Shown here: piece after piece, positions 1-12,700 of the stretch
How the letters are laid out: every line of letters begins with the position of its first letter
How positions within the stretch are numbered: the first letter of the stretch is position 1
The notes under the pieces: model-generated
Told to the model about the DNA's origin: nothing
What the model saw: the letters and a program-made list of their open reading frames with translations, nothing else
Database searches by the model: none
DNA from: Baffinella frigidus
Taxonomy: Eukaryota > Cryptophyceae > Cryptomonadales > Baffinellaceae
Assembly (NCBI GenBank): GCA_026770585.1
Contig: MU646315.1
Location: 824,236 to 853,353 of the forward strand
DNA: 29,118 bases
Direction: 5' to 3'
Program-made: the position numbers and the translations under genes

Positions 1-102
1 TAAACCCTAAACCCTAAACCCTAAACCCTAAACCCCAAACCCTAAACCCTGAACCCCAAACCCTAAACCCTAAACCCCAAACCCTAAACCCCAAACCCCA
101 CA
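1..102 (+). repeat. Telomere-like CCCTAAA array, intronic
   Basis: Fourteen or so near-perfect CCCTAAA heptamers with CCCCAAA and CCCTGAA variants run up to an acceptor (CACGCAG). The degeneracy and the exon starting at 108 argue for intron sequence rather than a chromosome end. Confidence 0.85.
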
Positions 103-107
103 CGCAG

Positions 108-185
108 GGGCGGGTTGGGCAGGAAGAGCTGATGAAAATGCTGGAAGCGCAGCTGAAGATGAAGACCGAGCGCGAACGCCTCGAG
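108..185 (+). CDS. Exon: dynein tail segment, KTERERLE
   Basis: 26 codons after acceptor CGCAG, highly charged and helical (EELMKMLEAQLKMKTERERL), ending GAG before GCATCC. No GT is available, so a GC donor is inferred. Position in the tail is inferred only from order. Confidence 0.6.
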
Positions 186-3100
186 GCATCCCCGACACCC
201 TAATCCCTCAACTCTCAACACCAAATACTACACCCTGAACCCCAAATCTTAACCCTGAACCCTCAACCCTGCACCACACGCCACACTGCTTACATCCTAA
301 GCCGTAAACCCTAACTCCATAATCTACAATCGTCAATGCATCAAGCGCATGATCAGCCGAGGGCAATCCCCAAACCCTGGACCCTAATCCCTCAACCGTA
401 ACCCCACATTATAAACCCCAAACCCTATGCCAGGCGCTGCTCGACACGCTGGAAGAGATCCTCGTATTCCTTCTCGCGACGCCCGAAAACGAACCCTTTA
501 CCCTCAACCCCACCCATCAATCAACGCATCCTACACCCTCAACTCTCAACCCAACACACCAAACCCCGCATCCTACACCCTCAGCCCTAAATCCCAAGCA
601 CGAGGTCGCACTCTCTCACCCCCATCTGGTTATCCATAAACCCTGGACCCTCAATCCTGAACCCTACACCAGAAGCCCCACACCCTGAACCCTAAACGAC
701 AATCCAGGCGCTGCTCGACACGCTCGAAGAGATCCTCGTATTCCTCCTCGCGACGCCCGAAAACGCCGAATTGATCACCCCCGAAACGGAACCCCAATTC
801 GGGGAGCTGAATTCCGCGGTGAGTTCGGGGAAGGGGGGCAGCTTCATCGGCGACGAGAAGCCCAAGGAGGTCTGTCTCCCACACAGCGGATGTCGAAGGG
901 ATTTTGAACAACCCCTCAGCGATCAGACCCAGGACCCTACAGTACGGTAGGCAATCCGTAGGGACATAGGAGTGGTTCCTACGGATAGGATAGCGGAAAG
1001 GTGGAAACTTCAGGAGGTTTGTCACCCATAACCTGACGTTTGAGCCTCACGACCTGACTCTAGCCAAGGAGGTATGAAGTGACTTTTGGCTGGATTTTGG
1101 TGAGCCCGCCATTTAGCAGCCTTAGGGTTTAGGGTTTCAGGGTTCTCTCTCTCTCGCTTGCTCTCTCTCTCTATCTTTCTCTTTCTCTCTCACTCACTAT
1201 CTCTCTCTCTCTCTCGCACACAGATCAAAATGGATCCACGCAGTCGACTGGAGGCGAGGCTGGAAGCATGGTCAGACCTCCAACGATTCGCTCTTCAGGT
1301 CCTAAACCCTAAACCATGCACCCCAACCCCCTAAACCCTAAACCATGCACCCCAAACCCCAATCCTCAGATTATTTAGTCCAGAAATTTGGCGAGACCTG
1401 GTTCTTTCTCGCTCTAAAATTGACAGATGTGCACCGCGAACCCAGCATGTCAACGTCCGTCAACCCGTGTAAGGAGAGGCTGGAAGCGTTGTCCGCGACC
1501 TCCAAAGATTTCATGGGAAAATAGTTTGAATTTTGAAAAATTGTGGCAATGAAATTTACTACACATGATGAGTTTTACTAGTATTATTCAAGGATCCCAA
1601 AACTTACACAACCCAAAAATTACACTTGCACCCCAACCCCCCAACCCTCAACCTGTGACCCCTAGCCCCTAGCCCCAACCTTTGACACCCTTATCCCTGC
1701 ACCCTAAATTCTGAACCCCACACCCCACACCTTACACCTTTCACCCAACACCCTAAACCCTAACCCCCGACCCCCGAAATCAGTTGAAGGGCTTGTGCGC
1801 ACCCAAAACTGTACACTGCAACCCGTACCTTTTAACCCCACACCCTCAACCCTGTACCCTGCAACCTATACCCTCACACCAAACCCGAAATCAGGTCAAG
1901 GGACTGTGCGCGGCGGATATCGAATCGGTAAAACCCCAAACCCTAAACCCGAAACCCTAAATGATAAACCCCTCAACAATAGACACTCAACCCCAACACC
2001 TGAACCCTAAACCCCACACCCTAAACCCTAAACCCTCAACCCTCAACCACACACTCCAAACCCCAAACCCCAAACCCTCAACCCTAAACCCTAAACCCCA
2101 AACCCTACACCATAAACCCTCAACCCCCAACCGTAAACCCCAAACCCCACACCCTCAACCCTCAACCGTGAACCGTAAACCCTCAACCCCAAACTTTACA
2201 CCCTCAACCCTCAACCGTAAACCGTAAACCCCCAACTCCCAACCCTAAACCCTAAACCCGCACCCAGGTATCTGCGCAGATCCAGATCAAGTGGGCCAAG
2301 CTTTGCGATGACAGCGAGGTTTCTAAACACCAAACCCTAAACCCGAAACCCGAAACAATAAATCTCAGATTCTGGACCCTAGACCGTAAACCCTAAGAGT
2401 TGCCGTCCCACTTTGCTAGCCTAGACCCGATTTAATCTAGGAACATAACTGGTACAGTTGCACTTTTATGCCACTTTAATTCTTAATTTTATGCCTGAAG
2501 TAGCATATCCACCCTTTTCTTAAGCTTTGGAAGCCTCACGATATGCAACTGATTCAGTCATGTTCCGAAATGAGATTCTTCCCGGGGTTCAGGGTACATG
2601 GTTCATGGTTGAGGGTTTGATGTTCAGGGTTTGGGTGTATTGTTTATAATTTAGGGTTTAGTCCAGGGTTATCGCTCGGATATGTGCGGGGATATCACAC
2701 TCTGACCCCCCCTTTTCGGTACCAACCCAAAAACACCTGTATATACACGATATCATATAAAAACAGTCTAACTGCTGAACCCAACACCTCACACCCTGTA
2801 TCAAGCGTTCTCTCAGAAAATAAAAAACATCCAACAACTGACCCCCCCGCTCCTCCTGCCCACACGAGGCTACCCAAGCCCCCTTTTTAAATGTCGATTG
2901 TAGGCGTTTTGTATGGAGGTTGTCACCTGTCTGCTCGAAAAACGAGCGGCCACGTGACCAAACATATGAAAATTACTACACGCGCCGTTACCTGTATCAT
3001 GCAAAAAGCTTACGAGTAGTAACTTTGGTACAAAATTTATAATGGAAAACATTCTTGGGCTTTAAAAGTCCTGACATCGCCTTCAAAATGGTTTTAGAGC

Positions 3101-5046
3101 TGGCAAGCCCACGTTAACCAACCCCTTAACGGGTCCGTTAACGTAAGCTTTTCGCATTATGTACAGCTCCCCGGGTTTTAAAAAAGGGTGTGTGGTCAGG
3201 CGGCGTTCCTCTCAGTGCAAACGTCCGTCAAGATCTGGCACGCGAAAGAGAACGAAGACGACGAGGAGACCTACCGGGTAACCCCAAACCCTCCCTGAAT
3301 CCTCCCGGGACCCTCCTTCAACCCATCCTACTCCAGGACGACGAGGAGACCTACCGGGTAACACTAATCCCTAAATCCTGAAACCTTATCCCCAAGCCCT
3401 AAACCCTGAACCCTGAACCCTAAACCCTAAATTTTCAACCCTTAACCCTGAACACCAAACTCTGAATCCTGAATAGTGTAACATCATCCCTGAACCCTGA
3501 ACCCTGAACCTTACACCCTAGACCCCAGACCCTAAACCCCAAACCTCAAACCCTGAACCCCAAACCCTCAACCCCAAACCCCAAACCTCAAACCAGGTCC
3601 TCGGGGATCGGCATTCGGTTGTTGCGGCCCTGCAGGTGTGGAACCCGAAACCCTAACACCCAAACCCCGAACCCTAAACCCTAAACCCTAAACCCTACGC
3701 CCCAAACCCAAACCCTCAACCCTCAACCCTAATCCCTAAACTCTAAACCCTAAACCCTACGCCCTAAACCCTAACACCCAAACCCTAAACCCTAAACCCT
3801 AATCCCTAAACCCTCAACCCTCAACCCTAAAACCCTCAACCCTAAACCCTCATCCCTAAATTCCAAACCGTGGACCAAGAACACTCCATCCCAAACTCTT
3901 CTTACTATGGACCGAACCACACACCGGTTTCCTGCTAAACCCGGAACCTTGAAACCAGAACCCCTACACCCTGAACCTCAACTTGAACCCGAAACCTCTA
4001 ATCCCAAGCAACATACCATGAACCACAACCCCGGAACCTTCCACCCTCCACCCTCCACCCTTCACCCTCCACCCTTCACCCTCAACCCTCCACCACACTA
4101 CCCACATCCCGAACCACCCCAACCCCTCCCAACCCCTCCCAACCCCTCAACCCTCGCCCCATACTCCACCCTGACCCCCAAATCCCAAAACCTCAACCCT
4201 CAACCCTCAACCCTCAACCCTGTACGCCACACACCAAACCCTTATCCCAAAACCGTCAACCTTGAACCCGAAACCCGAAACCCTCATCCCGAAAGCAGGC
4301 AGAGCACACAGCACTCCTGCGCGAATGTGACCACGGACAAATTGAGAATGTTCCGTGGGCCATTTCCAGGCCATTCGGTTCGATCTCGAACGCCTCAGGC
4401 GCAAAATGGCGCAAAAACATAACCTCGATTTGATCTACTTCAGGCGGAACACACCGCTCTCCTGGGCATAGCAGCCCTCGTGGAGTGCAACGTGGCACAC
4501 GAAATTTACGTGTGAGCCGTCCAAATGTGTCGAATTCACGTGTGGACCGTCCAAACATGTGAACTGCCCCCCTCCCTAAACCCTACTTCCCAATCCAGGT
4601 GGAGCACACGGCACTGCTGCGGACGGCAGCCCTCGTGGAGCTCCAACTCCCGCAGACCAACCCGGCCCTCGCGTAACCCCTCAACCATTAACCCTCACTA
4701 ACAACTCTTGAACCCTTCCTAAATCTTAAAACCTACTGAAGCCTACCCTAAACCCTCCCCAAACCCTAAAGCCTAACCACACACCCTGAACCCTGAACCC
4801 TAAACCCTTACCCCCAATCCCACAACCCTCAACCCTCAACCCCAAACCCTAAACCCCAGACCCCAAACCCTGAACCCCAAACCATCAACCCCAACCCCTG
4901 AACGCAAACTCGCAAACAGGTCATCGTTCGCGATGCTGGCGTGCGGGAAGGCGCTCTGCGATCAAACCGCCCTGGTTTACACCCTCAACCCTCAACTCTC
5001 AACTCTCAACCCTTAACCTACAACCCTCAACCCTCAACCCTCAACC

Positions 5047-5084
<38 letters not shown>

Positions 5085-6718
5085 AACCTTCAACCTAAAC
5101 CCTCAACCCTCAATCCTCAACCATATACCGTAGGCGCTCTGCGTCCAAACCGCCCTGGTCTCACTCCCGACCCCAAACCCCTCACCGCCCACCCCTCACA
5201 CCCGTTGAGACCGGAACCCGAAACCCGGAACCCAGAACAGCGCTTTGCGATCAAACCGCCCTGATCTCACCCCTCACCCCCAACTTCTCACCCCCAACTC
5301 CGCAACCCTTAACCCGAAACCCTAAAGCATATACCCTAGGCGCTATGTGATCTCACCGACCTGATTTACACCCTCAACCTTCCAACCTCTACCCTCCATC
5401 CTCCACCCTCCACCCTCCACCCTCCACCCTCCACCCTCCACTCTCCAACCTCCACCATACACCCGTCACCCTAAATCATTCACGCTATTGGAATTCGGTT
5501 CGTTGCCAAGAGATTTGACCAGAGTCTCACCGCCATGGTATCCTCCTCGAAACATGAAAACGTGTCACCTCAAATTTTGTTCATTAACCCTTAACTTGGT
5601 TCTCAGAACCTGTAACCCTCAATTTGGTTATCAGCATTTGGTTCTCAAACAACCCGTAACCCTAAATGTGTTTTTTTGCCATCAGATCTGAAAGGCGCCC
5701 TGACCTCTGGCTGAATGGACATATATATATATATATATATATGTTTCAGAGGTTTGGGATTGCGGCAACCCTAACCCCTAAAAATATTAAACCCCAAACC
5801 CCAAACCAGTTCAACTCGACGCTGGAGGCTTGGTTGCCGCTGCAGGTGATCCCTGCTCCAAACCCTCAACCCCAAACTCTAAACCCTACACCCAAACCCC
5901 TAAAACCCGAACCCAAAACACTAAACCCTAAACCCTTAACCCTCACTAAACCCTAAACCCTTAACCCTGAGCCCTCAACCCTGAGCCCTGAACACTAAAC
6001 TCTAAACCCCACAACCTGAACCCCACACCCCAAACCCCAAACCCCAAACCCCAAACCCCACACCCCACACCCCACACCCAACACCCCACACCCCAAACCT
6101 CAAACCCCAAACCCCAAACAAGGTGCGGGAACGTCAGCCGTCGGCGATTCTGGTGCAAGAGCTCTACACCATGCTCGAACGGTATCCCTTTCTCTCTGTC
6201 TCTCACTCTGTCTCTGTCTCTGTCTCTGTCTCTGTCCCTCTTTCTCGCTCTCTCTGATGCCCCCCCCCCGGCCCCCTTCCTTTCTCTCATGATGCCTCTC
6301 TCTCCCTCTGGTATGACTCTCTCTCGCTCGATCTGATATCCCTTTCTAACACCGCGTTGCAGGAGCCGCCAATGACGACGTCAACCAATTATGGGAACAC
6401 TTGGCCGATTTCGAGATTTCCCCCAATAGTTTGTACCACAATCGTTTGGATGAACCGGTTAAATTCCCCTCTCTGTCATTTTTCTGTAAAAAAACTCTCG
6501 TTGGAATCTGCAAAAAACCTCTTGTTGGAATCGGGCAAGTTTTCACGCAAGCGCTGAACACAGGATCAACCCTGCGTTGCTGGAGCCGCCCATGAATTCG
6601 CCCAAGTACGATCTGCTGCACCACCGCGTCTCTGCTCTCAAGGTCTGCGATACCAAATGCAAACTTCTTTATTTTCAAAACCTCTAAACCCTAAACCCTG
6701 AACCCTAGACCCTTAACC

Positions 6719-6757
<39 letters not shown>

Positions 6758-9700
6758 ACCCCAAACCCTTGACTCTAGACCCTAAACCCTCAACCCTCCA
6801 CCCTCAACCCTCAACCCTCAACCCTGAACTCCAAACCCTCAATCCTAAACACCAAACACCAAACCCCGAACCCTAAACCCTAAACCACAAAACAGGACAC
6901 GCTTCCGCTGCTGACCGTTCTTATATCCCCGGCGGTGAACCCCCACCCCAAAACCCTGAAACATCAACCTACACCCTACACCCTACACCTTACACCCTAC
7001 ACCCTACACCCTGAACCCCAAACCCCAAACCCTGAACCCTAAACCCTTCACCCTTCACTCTCAACCCAACACCATTCACCCTACACCCCACACCCCATAC
7101 CCATACCCCAAACCCAAAACACCCAACACCAAACCCTGTACCCCCAAAAAGATGCCTCCGCGGAACTTGAAACAGCTGATTCGATTGCCCTGCACCCTAC
7201 ACTCCAACCCCCAAACCCCAAACACCAAGGCTTGTATCGAACAGAGTTGATGGTAATTCAAGAATGATAGGGAACTTGGATGTCTCAGCGAGAAAAACAA
7301 CCCTCCACTTGAAGCAGCTGATGCGACCGCCCGCCACCCTCTACCCTAGACCCTAAACCCTCAACCCTACAAGGTTTGTGTGGAAGAGGGTTGATGGTGA
7401 TGAGAGGATGACGTGGAACCTGAAATCTTTTGCGAAAAAAAACCTTGACCATACACCTAAAACTCAACCCTGAAACCCTCCAAAAGGTGCGGCCACGGCA
7501 CCTGAAACAGCTGATGGCACTCGCTGGAGTCATGCTCAACTTGGATCAGGTCCAATCCAAACCCGAGACCCGAAACCCGAAACCCGAAACCCGAAACCCG
7601 AAACCCGAAACCCGAAATCTCAAACTGCCGTAGTCGTGCTAAACTTGGACCACGTCCTCCAAAACCGAAACCCTGAGCCATGTACCCTCAACATGATCCC
7701 GACACCGCATCCACCGGAGTCATTTTCATCTTGGACCAGATCCCTGCAAACCATCTTCCCCACACAGTAAACCAAACCATCTTCCCCACACAGTACACCT
7801 CAAACCCTCAACCCTCAACCTCAAACCCTACACCCTAAATCCTAACACTTGAGCCTCAAACCCGGGACCCTACCCCGAAACTCTCAACCCTAAACCCCAG
7901 CCCATCAACCCTCTACCATTCTTTAATCCCCAAACGCTAAACCTTCAACCACTCAACGCTAAACGCTAAACCCCCAAACGCTCAACGGCAAACTCTCGAC
8001 AGGCGATGTCGTTGCAGGACGCGCTAGCTTTCAAGCTACCCTCGATCCCGGACGATGTGGAAACCATCGTGTCCGTCGCACAGCGCGAGGAAGAGGTCGC
8101 GTCCCCACTTGCTGACGCCACACGGTGTGATTTGCCAGAAAGGATGACACCAAACGGTGTGTATGTGTCAATGGCTTATCGTCTCTCAGTAGTAATGACT
8201 TATCGTCTCTCAGTAGTATGCGTGATATAACGGAGGATATGGAAACGATCGTGTCCGTCGCACAGCGCAAGGAAGAGGTCGCGTCCCCACTTGCGAACAC
8301 ACTTGCTGACACCACACGTTGTTTTTTTCAGGAACTGATGACACCAAACGGTATGTTTCTTAACTGTTAATCGCACGTTAGTTTACAGGACGATCTGAAA
8401 ACCATTGTGTCTGTCACACAGCGCGAGGAAGAGGTAAACCCTAAACCCTACATCCTAGCCTCCCAACCACAACACTCCAACCTTCAAACCTCCAACCCCA
8501 ACCTCACACCCCTGACCCACGAACCCCAAACCCCAACTCCGAAACCTCACACCCCAAACCCTGAACCCTTACCCCTAAACAACCAGGTGGAGAAAAGACT
8601 GGAGGCGCTCTCAGCACGTTGGCGCCAGCTGGTAATTACTCAACCCCGATCCCTAAACCCTGAACCCCAAACACCAAACACCAAACCCTAAACCCTTAAC
8701 CCCAAACCCTCAACCCTCAACCCTCAACCCTCAACCCTAATCCCGAAATCCTAAACCCTGAACATCAAACCCCAAATCCCAAATCCTCAGCACGTTGGCG
8801 CCAGCTGGTAATTACCAAACCCCGAACCCTCAACCCTGAACCCTGAACATCAAACCCCAAACCCCAAACCCTAAACCTTGAACCAGGTGATAACACCGGA
8901 GAAGTCGGGAGTGGAATTGGACGGCACGGCTTCCATGCCGGTTTGCCCTACACCCTCAACTCATCTCGGTAGATAGCTGACTCACTTGGGTCCTTCTATT
9001 GAAAAGCTTTTCAACAGATGGTTGAATAGGACAAAATAGTTGAGGCATAGTAAATTCAATTAGGCCACCTAATCAATTTATTATGCCACCTACATAGGGA
9101 ACTGATCAGTTATTTTTCGAGATGAAAAATCAACCAGAACCCCACACCCTGAACGCTGTCCCACGAGAGCTGAAGACGACCCTGCGCGGCGACTCCCGAT
9201 AGAATGCTGCCAACCTAAACGCTGGACCCTAAACCTTAAACCCTAGCCCCTGAGCAGCTACCCCTCTAACTGTGTCTGTGAACTGTGCCAAATCCCAAAC
9301 CCAAACAACAGCTTCTCGCGCCCTCGACTCACGGGGTCATGGTCGAAATGCAAGGGCTCCAAGGGGAGCTGCAACTCGCTCTCCAGTCGCGTTTCGTCTC
9401 GCCGATGCGGGAGCGCTGCGCGGCTATGCAGCGCCAGGTAACGGGAACATCGAGACGATTGAATGACGTTTTGGCAATAAATTTACTACACGAATGACAA
9501 TGTATACACATAGTTTGACTACACAGATGAAAAGTGAACGCTGTGCGGCTATGCAGCGCCAGGTTCGTCCGAGGGCGAGTTATGTTAATGTGAATATCAT
9601 AGCAATTTAATCACTTTTTGTCAATGAAAACTGCGACAGACATGACAATTACCACACATTTTTCACATTTTAGCAATCAAAATTACCTCACACGTACTAG

Positions 9701-12700
9701 TATGGCTCCAAGGAGAGATACGGCTCGCGCTGCGATCGCACTTCGGGTCGCTGATGCGGGAGCGGTGTGCCGCGATCCCTGATGACCATGATGCTCACCA
9801 GGTTTGTCGAGGAAGCCATTCAATCACCAGGTTTGTCGAGGAAGCCATTCAGTTTGAACCGCCCTTTTGTGCTATTGTAAGGGTGTATTTTGTCAGGTTT
9901 GTGGCTTTTTTAGCTTCGACGTATGTACATGGCTTTGTCATAGCACAAACCCCACCCCTCAGACAGCGAAAAGACGGTTTACATTGAATGGCTTTTTCAG
10001 TGAAGGTGGCTTTGGGCGAGGCTGCGACGGCGTCAACGCTCCTTCGCCAGCTGGCGAAGTAGATTCGTGGTAGATTCGTAATTTCATTATTCGGTAGATT
10101 CGTACCTTGGTAGATTCGTAATTTGATTCTTCAAATTAAGCATGTTCCCGGATTAACTTAACGTGTTTCCGGGTGAAGGTGGCTATGGGCGAGGCGGCGA
10201 TCGCGTCCACGCTCGGACTGCAAGCCAAGTGGATGCGCCTTCGGGGGCTGATCCGAAACACCGATTCTCGAGGTCCAACCCCCCAAAGTTCTATTCCATA
10301 TATCCTACACCCCATACCTTGTTCCCTATAGTGTATTCCTTACATCCTACACCCCATCACATATACGTCCTAGTCCCTATACCATACACCCCGAACCCTG
10401 GACCCCCAACCCATAGTCCGAAACCCTAAACCCAAAACCCCAAACCCCAAACCCCAAAACCCCAACCCTGCACCATGAACTCCCAACCCTGAACCCTGAA
10501 CCATGAACCCTGATCCCTCAAAACCAGGGACCGGGAACAGCGGGAGTCAGAATTTTTCAAAAGAGACGCGCTCGGCGTTCGAAGCAGCCGAGAGGATATT
10601 CTTCGGGATCATGACCGACATCACGTCCCACAAGACGGTACAAATCGGACACGTTACTTTTATATACTTATATCTTTTTTTGCAGGTATATACGTTTACA
10701 TATTTATCATCACGTTTCATACATATCATCACGTCCCATAGGACGGTACTACGTGAACACGTTTCGTATTTCAGATTCCATATTTTAGGCCTTCAAGGCA
10801 ATGGAGAGGATTTTTTTCGGAGTCATGACATCACGTCCCACAAGAAGGTACTCCACACAGCGGACCATAAAGGGATTTTGTAAATGCCTCATAAGTTGAT
10901 AATCCACCCTTCCTACTGTACGCAATCCGTAGGCTAACCTGGCGGAAATTTTCTCGATTTTGGCACTATTTTCTCTGAGTAGCCAGCTGTGTGGAGTCGA
11001 GCACGTATTTTCGTTGATTTTTTGTTGGTATTTTCGTTGGTATTTTCGTTGATTTTTTGGTATTTTCGTTGATTTTTTGTTGCGGGCGGGTTGAACCCTA
11101 CACCTTGCACCTTACACCTTGGACCCTGAACCATAAACAATAAACACTAAACCCCCTAGGTGGAGAGCTTGCTGCTGGTGCCGGAGTTGCACAAACGCCT
11201 CGACAACGTCGGCACCATGCTCACCCAATCCGAGGTCAAATCCCGCATCCCACCACACACCTTACACCCTTCACCCTACACCCTACACCCTACACCCTAC
11301 AACCTACTCCCTACACCCTACACCTTACACCCTAAACCATTATCTCTACTATCTACAACGTAAACTCCACACCCTACACCCTACACCATAAACCAACTCA
11401 CCAATTCTGAGGTCCTTGCACCCATGATCCCGTAATCCATTCCCTCGCCGGGGACTCGCCGGCGACACGAAATTCCCTATGTTGCTTGCCTCCATCTTCA
11501 AAAGGGCCCCTGGCCTGAGCCGTGCTCACTTCATCCATCTAGCACCTATCCATTGAACACCTACATCCCTCTGATGCCTGAACGCTTCCGGGACCCGGAA
11601 CTGTCGAAGCGGCTGGCCTCGAAAACCTCTACCCCAAACAACAAAAAAACTTCTGAAGTCCAACCCCACGAAACCCCCAAAGCCCAACCCCCCCTAAAAA
11701 AAAGAAGCCCAACCCCCCTAAGCTCTGTGTTCTGAACCCTCATCCATAACCCCATCAACCCTAGATCCTGAACCCTAATCCCTTAACCCTAACCCCTACA
11801 CCGCATGCTGAGCTATTGAAGTGGCTGGCGCCGAAGCGCAAACAGTTCCCCCGTAACCCTAACACTCCAAAACCTTAAACCCCGAATCCTGAACCCTGTT
11901 CACCCTTTTCTCTCAGAACCCAAAATCCTGAACCCCAAAATCGAATCCCCTGAACTCTGGACCCCAACCCCAAATGCAATGTATTGCAGGCGGGGCTATC
12001 GAAGTGGCTGGCGCTGAATCGCAACGCGTTCCCCCGGAGCCCCAAACCTCTCAAACCCTAAACCCCGAATCCTAAACCCCGCCCACTCTCTTTTCTCTGA
12101 ACTCTATGTTCCCTGCAACCTGCGCTCTTTATGTTCCCTGCAACCTGCGCTCTGATCACCAAATCCTAAACTCTGAGCCTTGGACTTCAGGCGGAGCTAT
12201 CGAAGTGGCTGGCGCTGAAACGCACCCATTTCCCCCGCAACCTCAACACTCCAAGACTTTACACCCCGAATCCTGAACCCTGTTCACCCCTCTCTCTCAG
12301 AACTCAAACTCCTGAACCCTGAAATCCAATCCCCTCAACTCTGAACCCTAACCCCAAATGCAATCTATTGCAGGCGGAGCTATCGAAGTGGCTGACGCGC
12401 AACACATTCCCCCGGAACCCCAAACCTCTCAAACCCCAAACCCCGAATCCTAAACCCTCTCCACCCTCTTTTTCTCTGAACCCTTCGCTATGTTCCCTGC
12501 AACCTGCGCTCTGATCACCAAATCCTGACCTCTGAGCCTTGGACCTCAGGCGGAGCTATCGAAGTGGCTGGCGCTGAAGCGCACCCAGATCCCCCGAAAC
12601 CCCAACACTCCAAGACCTTACACCCCAAATCCTGAACCCTGTTCACCCTTTTCTCTCAGAACCCAAAATCCTGAAGCCCGAAATGCAATCTATTGCAGGC

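Noticed and set aside
1-102. A true chromosome end at the left edge
   Set aside because: Repeats are degenerate, identical in type to those inside introns, and coding sequence of the same gene starts at 108.
1143-1220. Bacterial or phage promoters, tRNA or rRNA genes anywhere in the window
   Set aside because: No cloverleaf, rRNA core or prokaryotic operon layout seen by eye; a tRNA scan would settle it.
1961-2227. Plus-strand frames such as NPKPSTLNPKPQT (also 3907-4422, 27283-27627)
   Set aside because: Repeat translations; they cross verified exon-intron boundaries or sit wholly inside introns.
9161-9205. Possible exon LKTTLRGDSR
   Set aside because: No convincing acceptor or donor and a stop in the frame; left as unassigned intron sequence.
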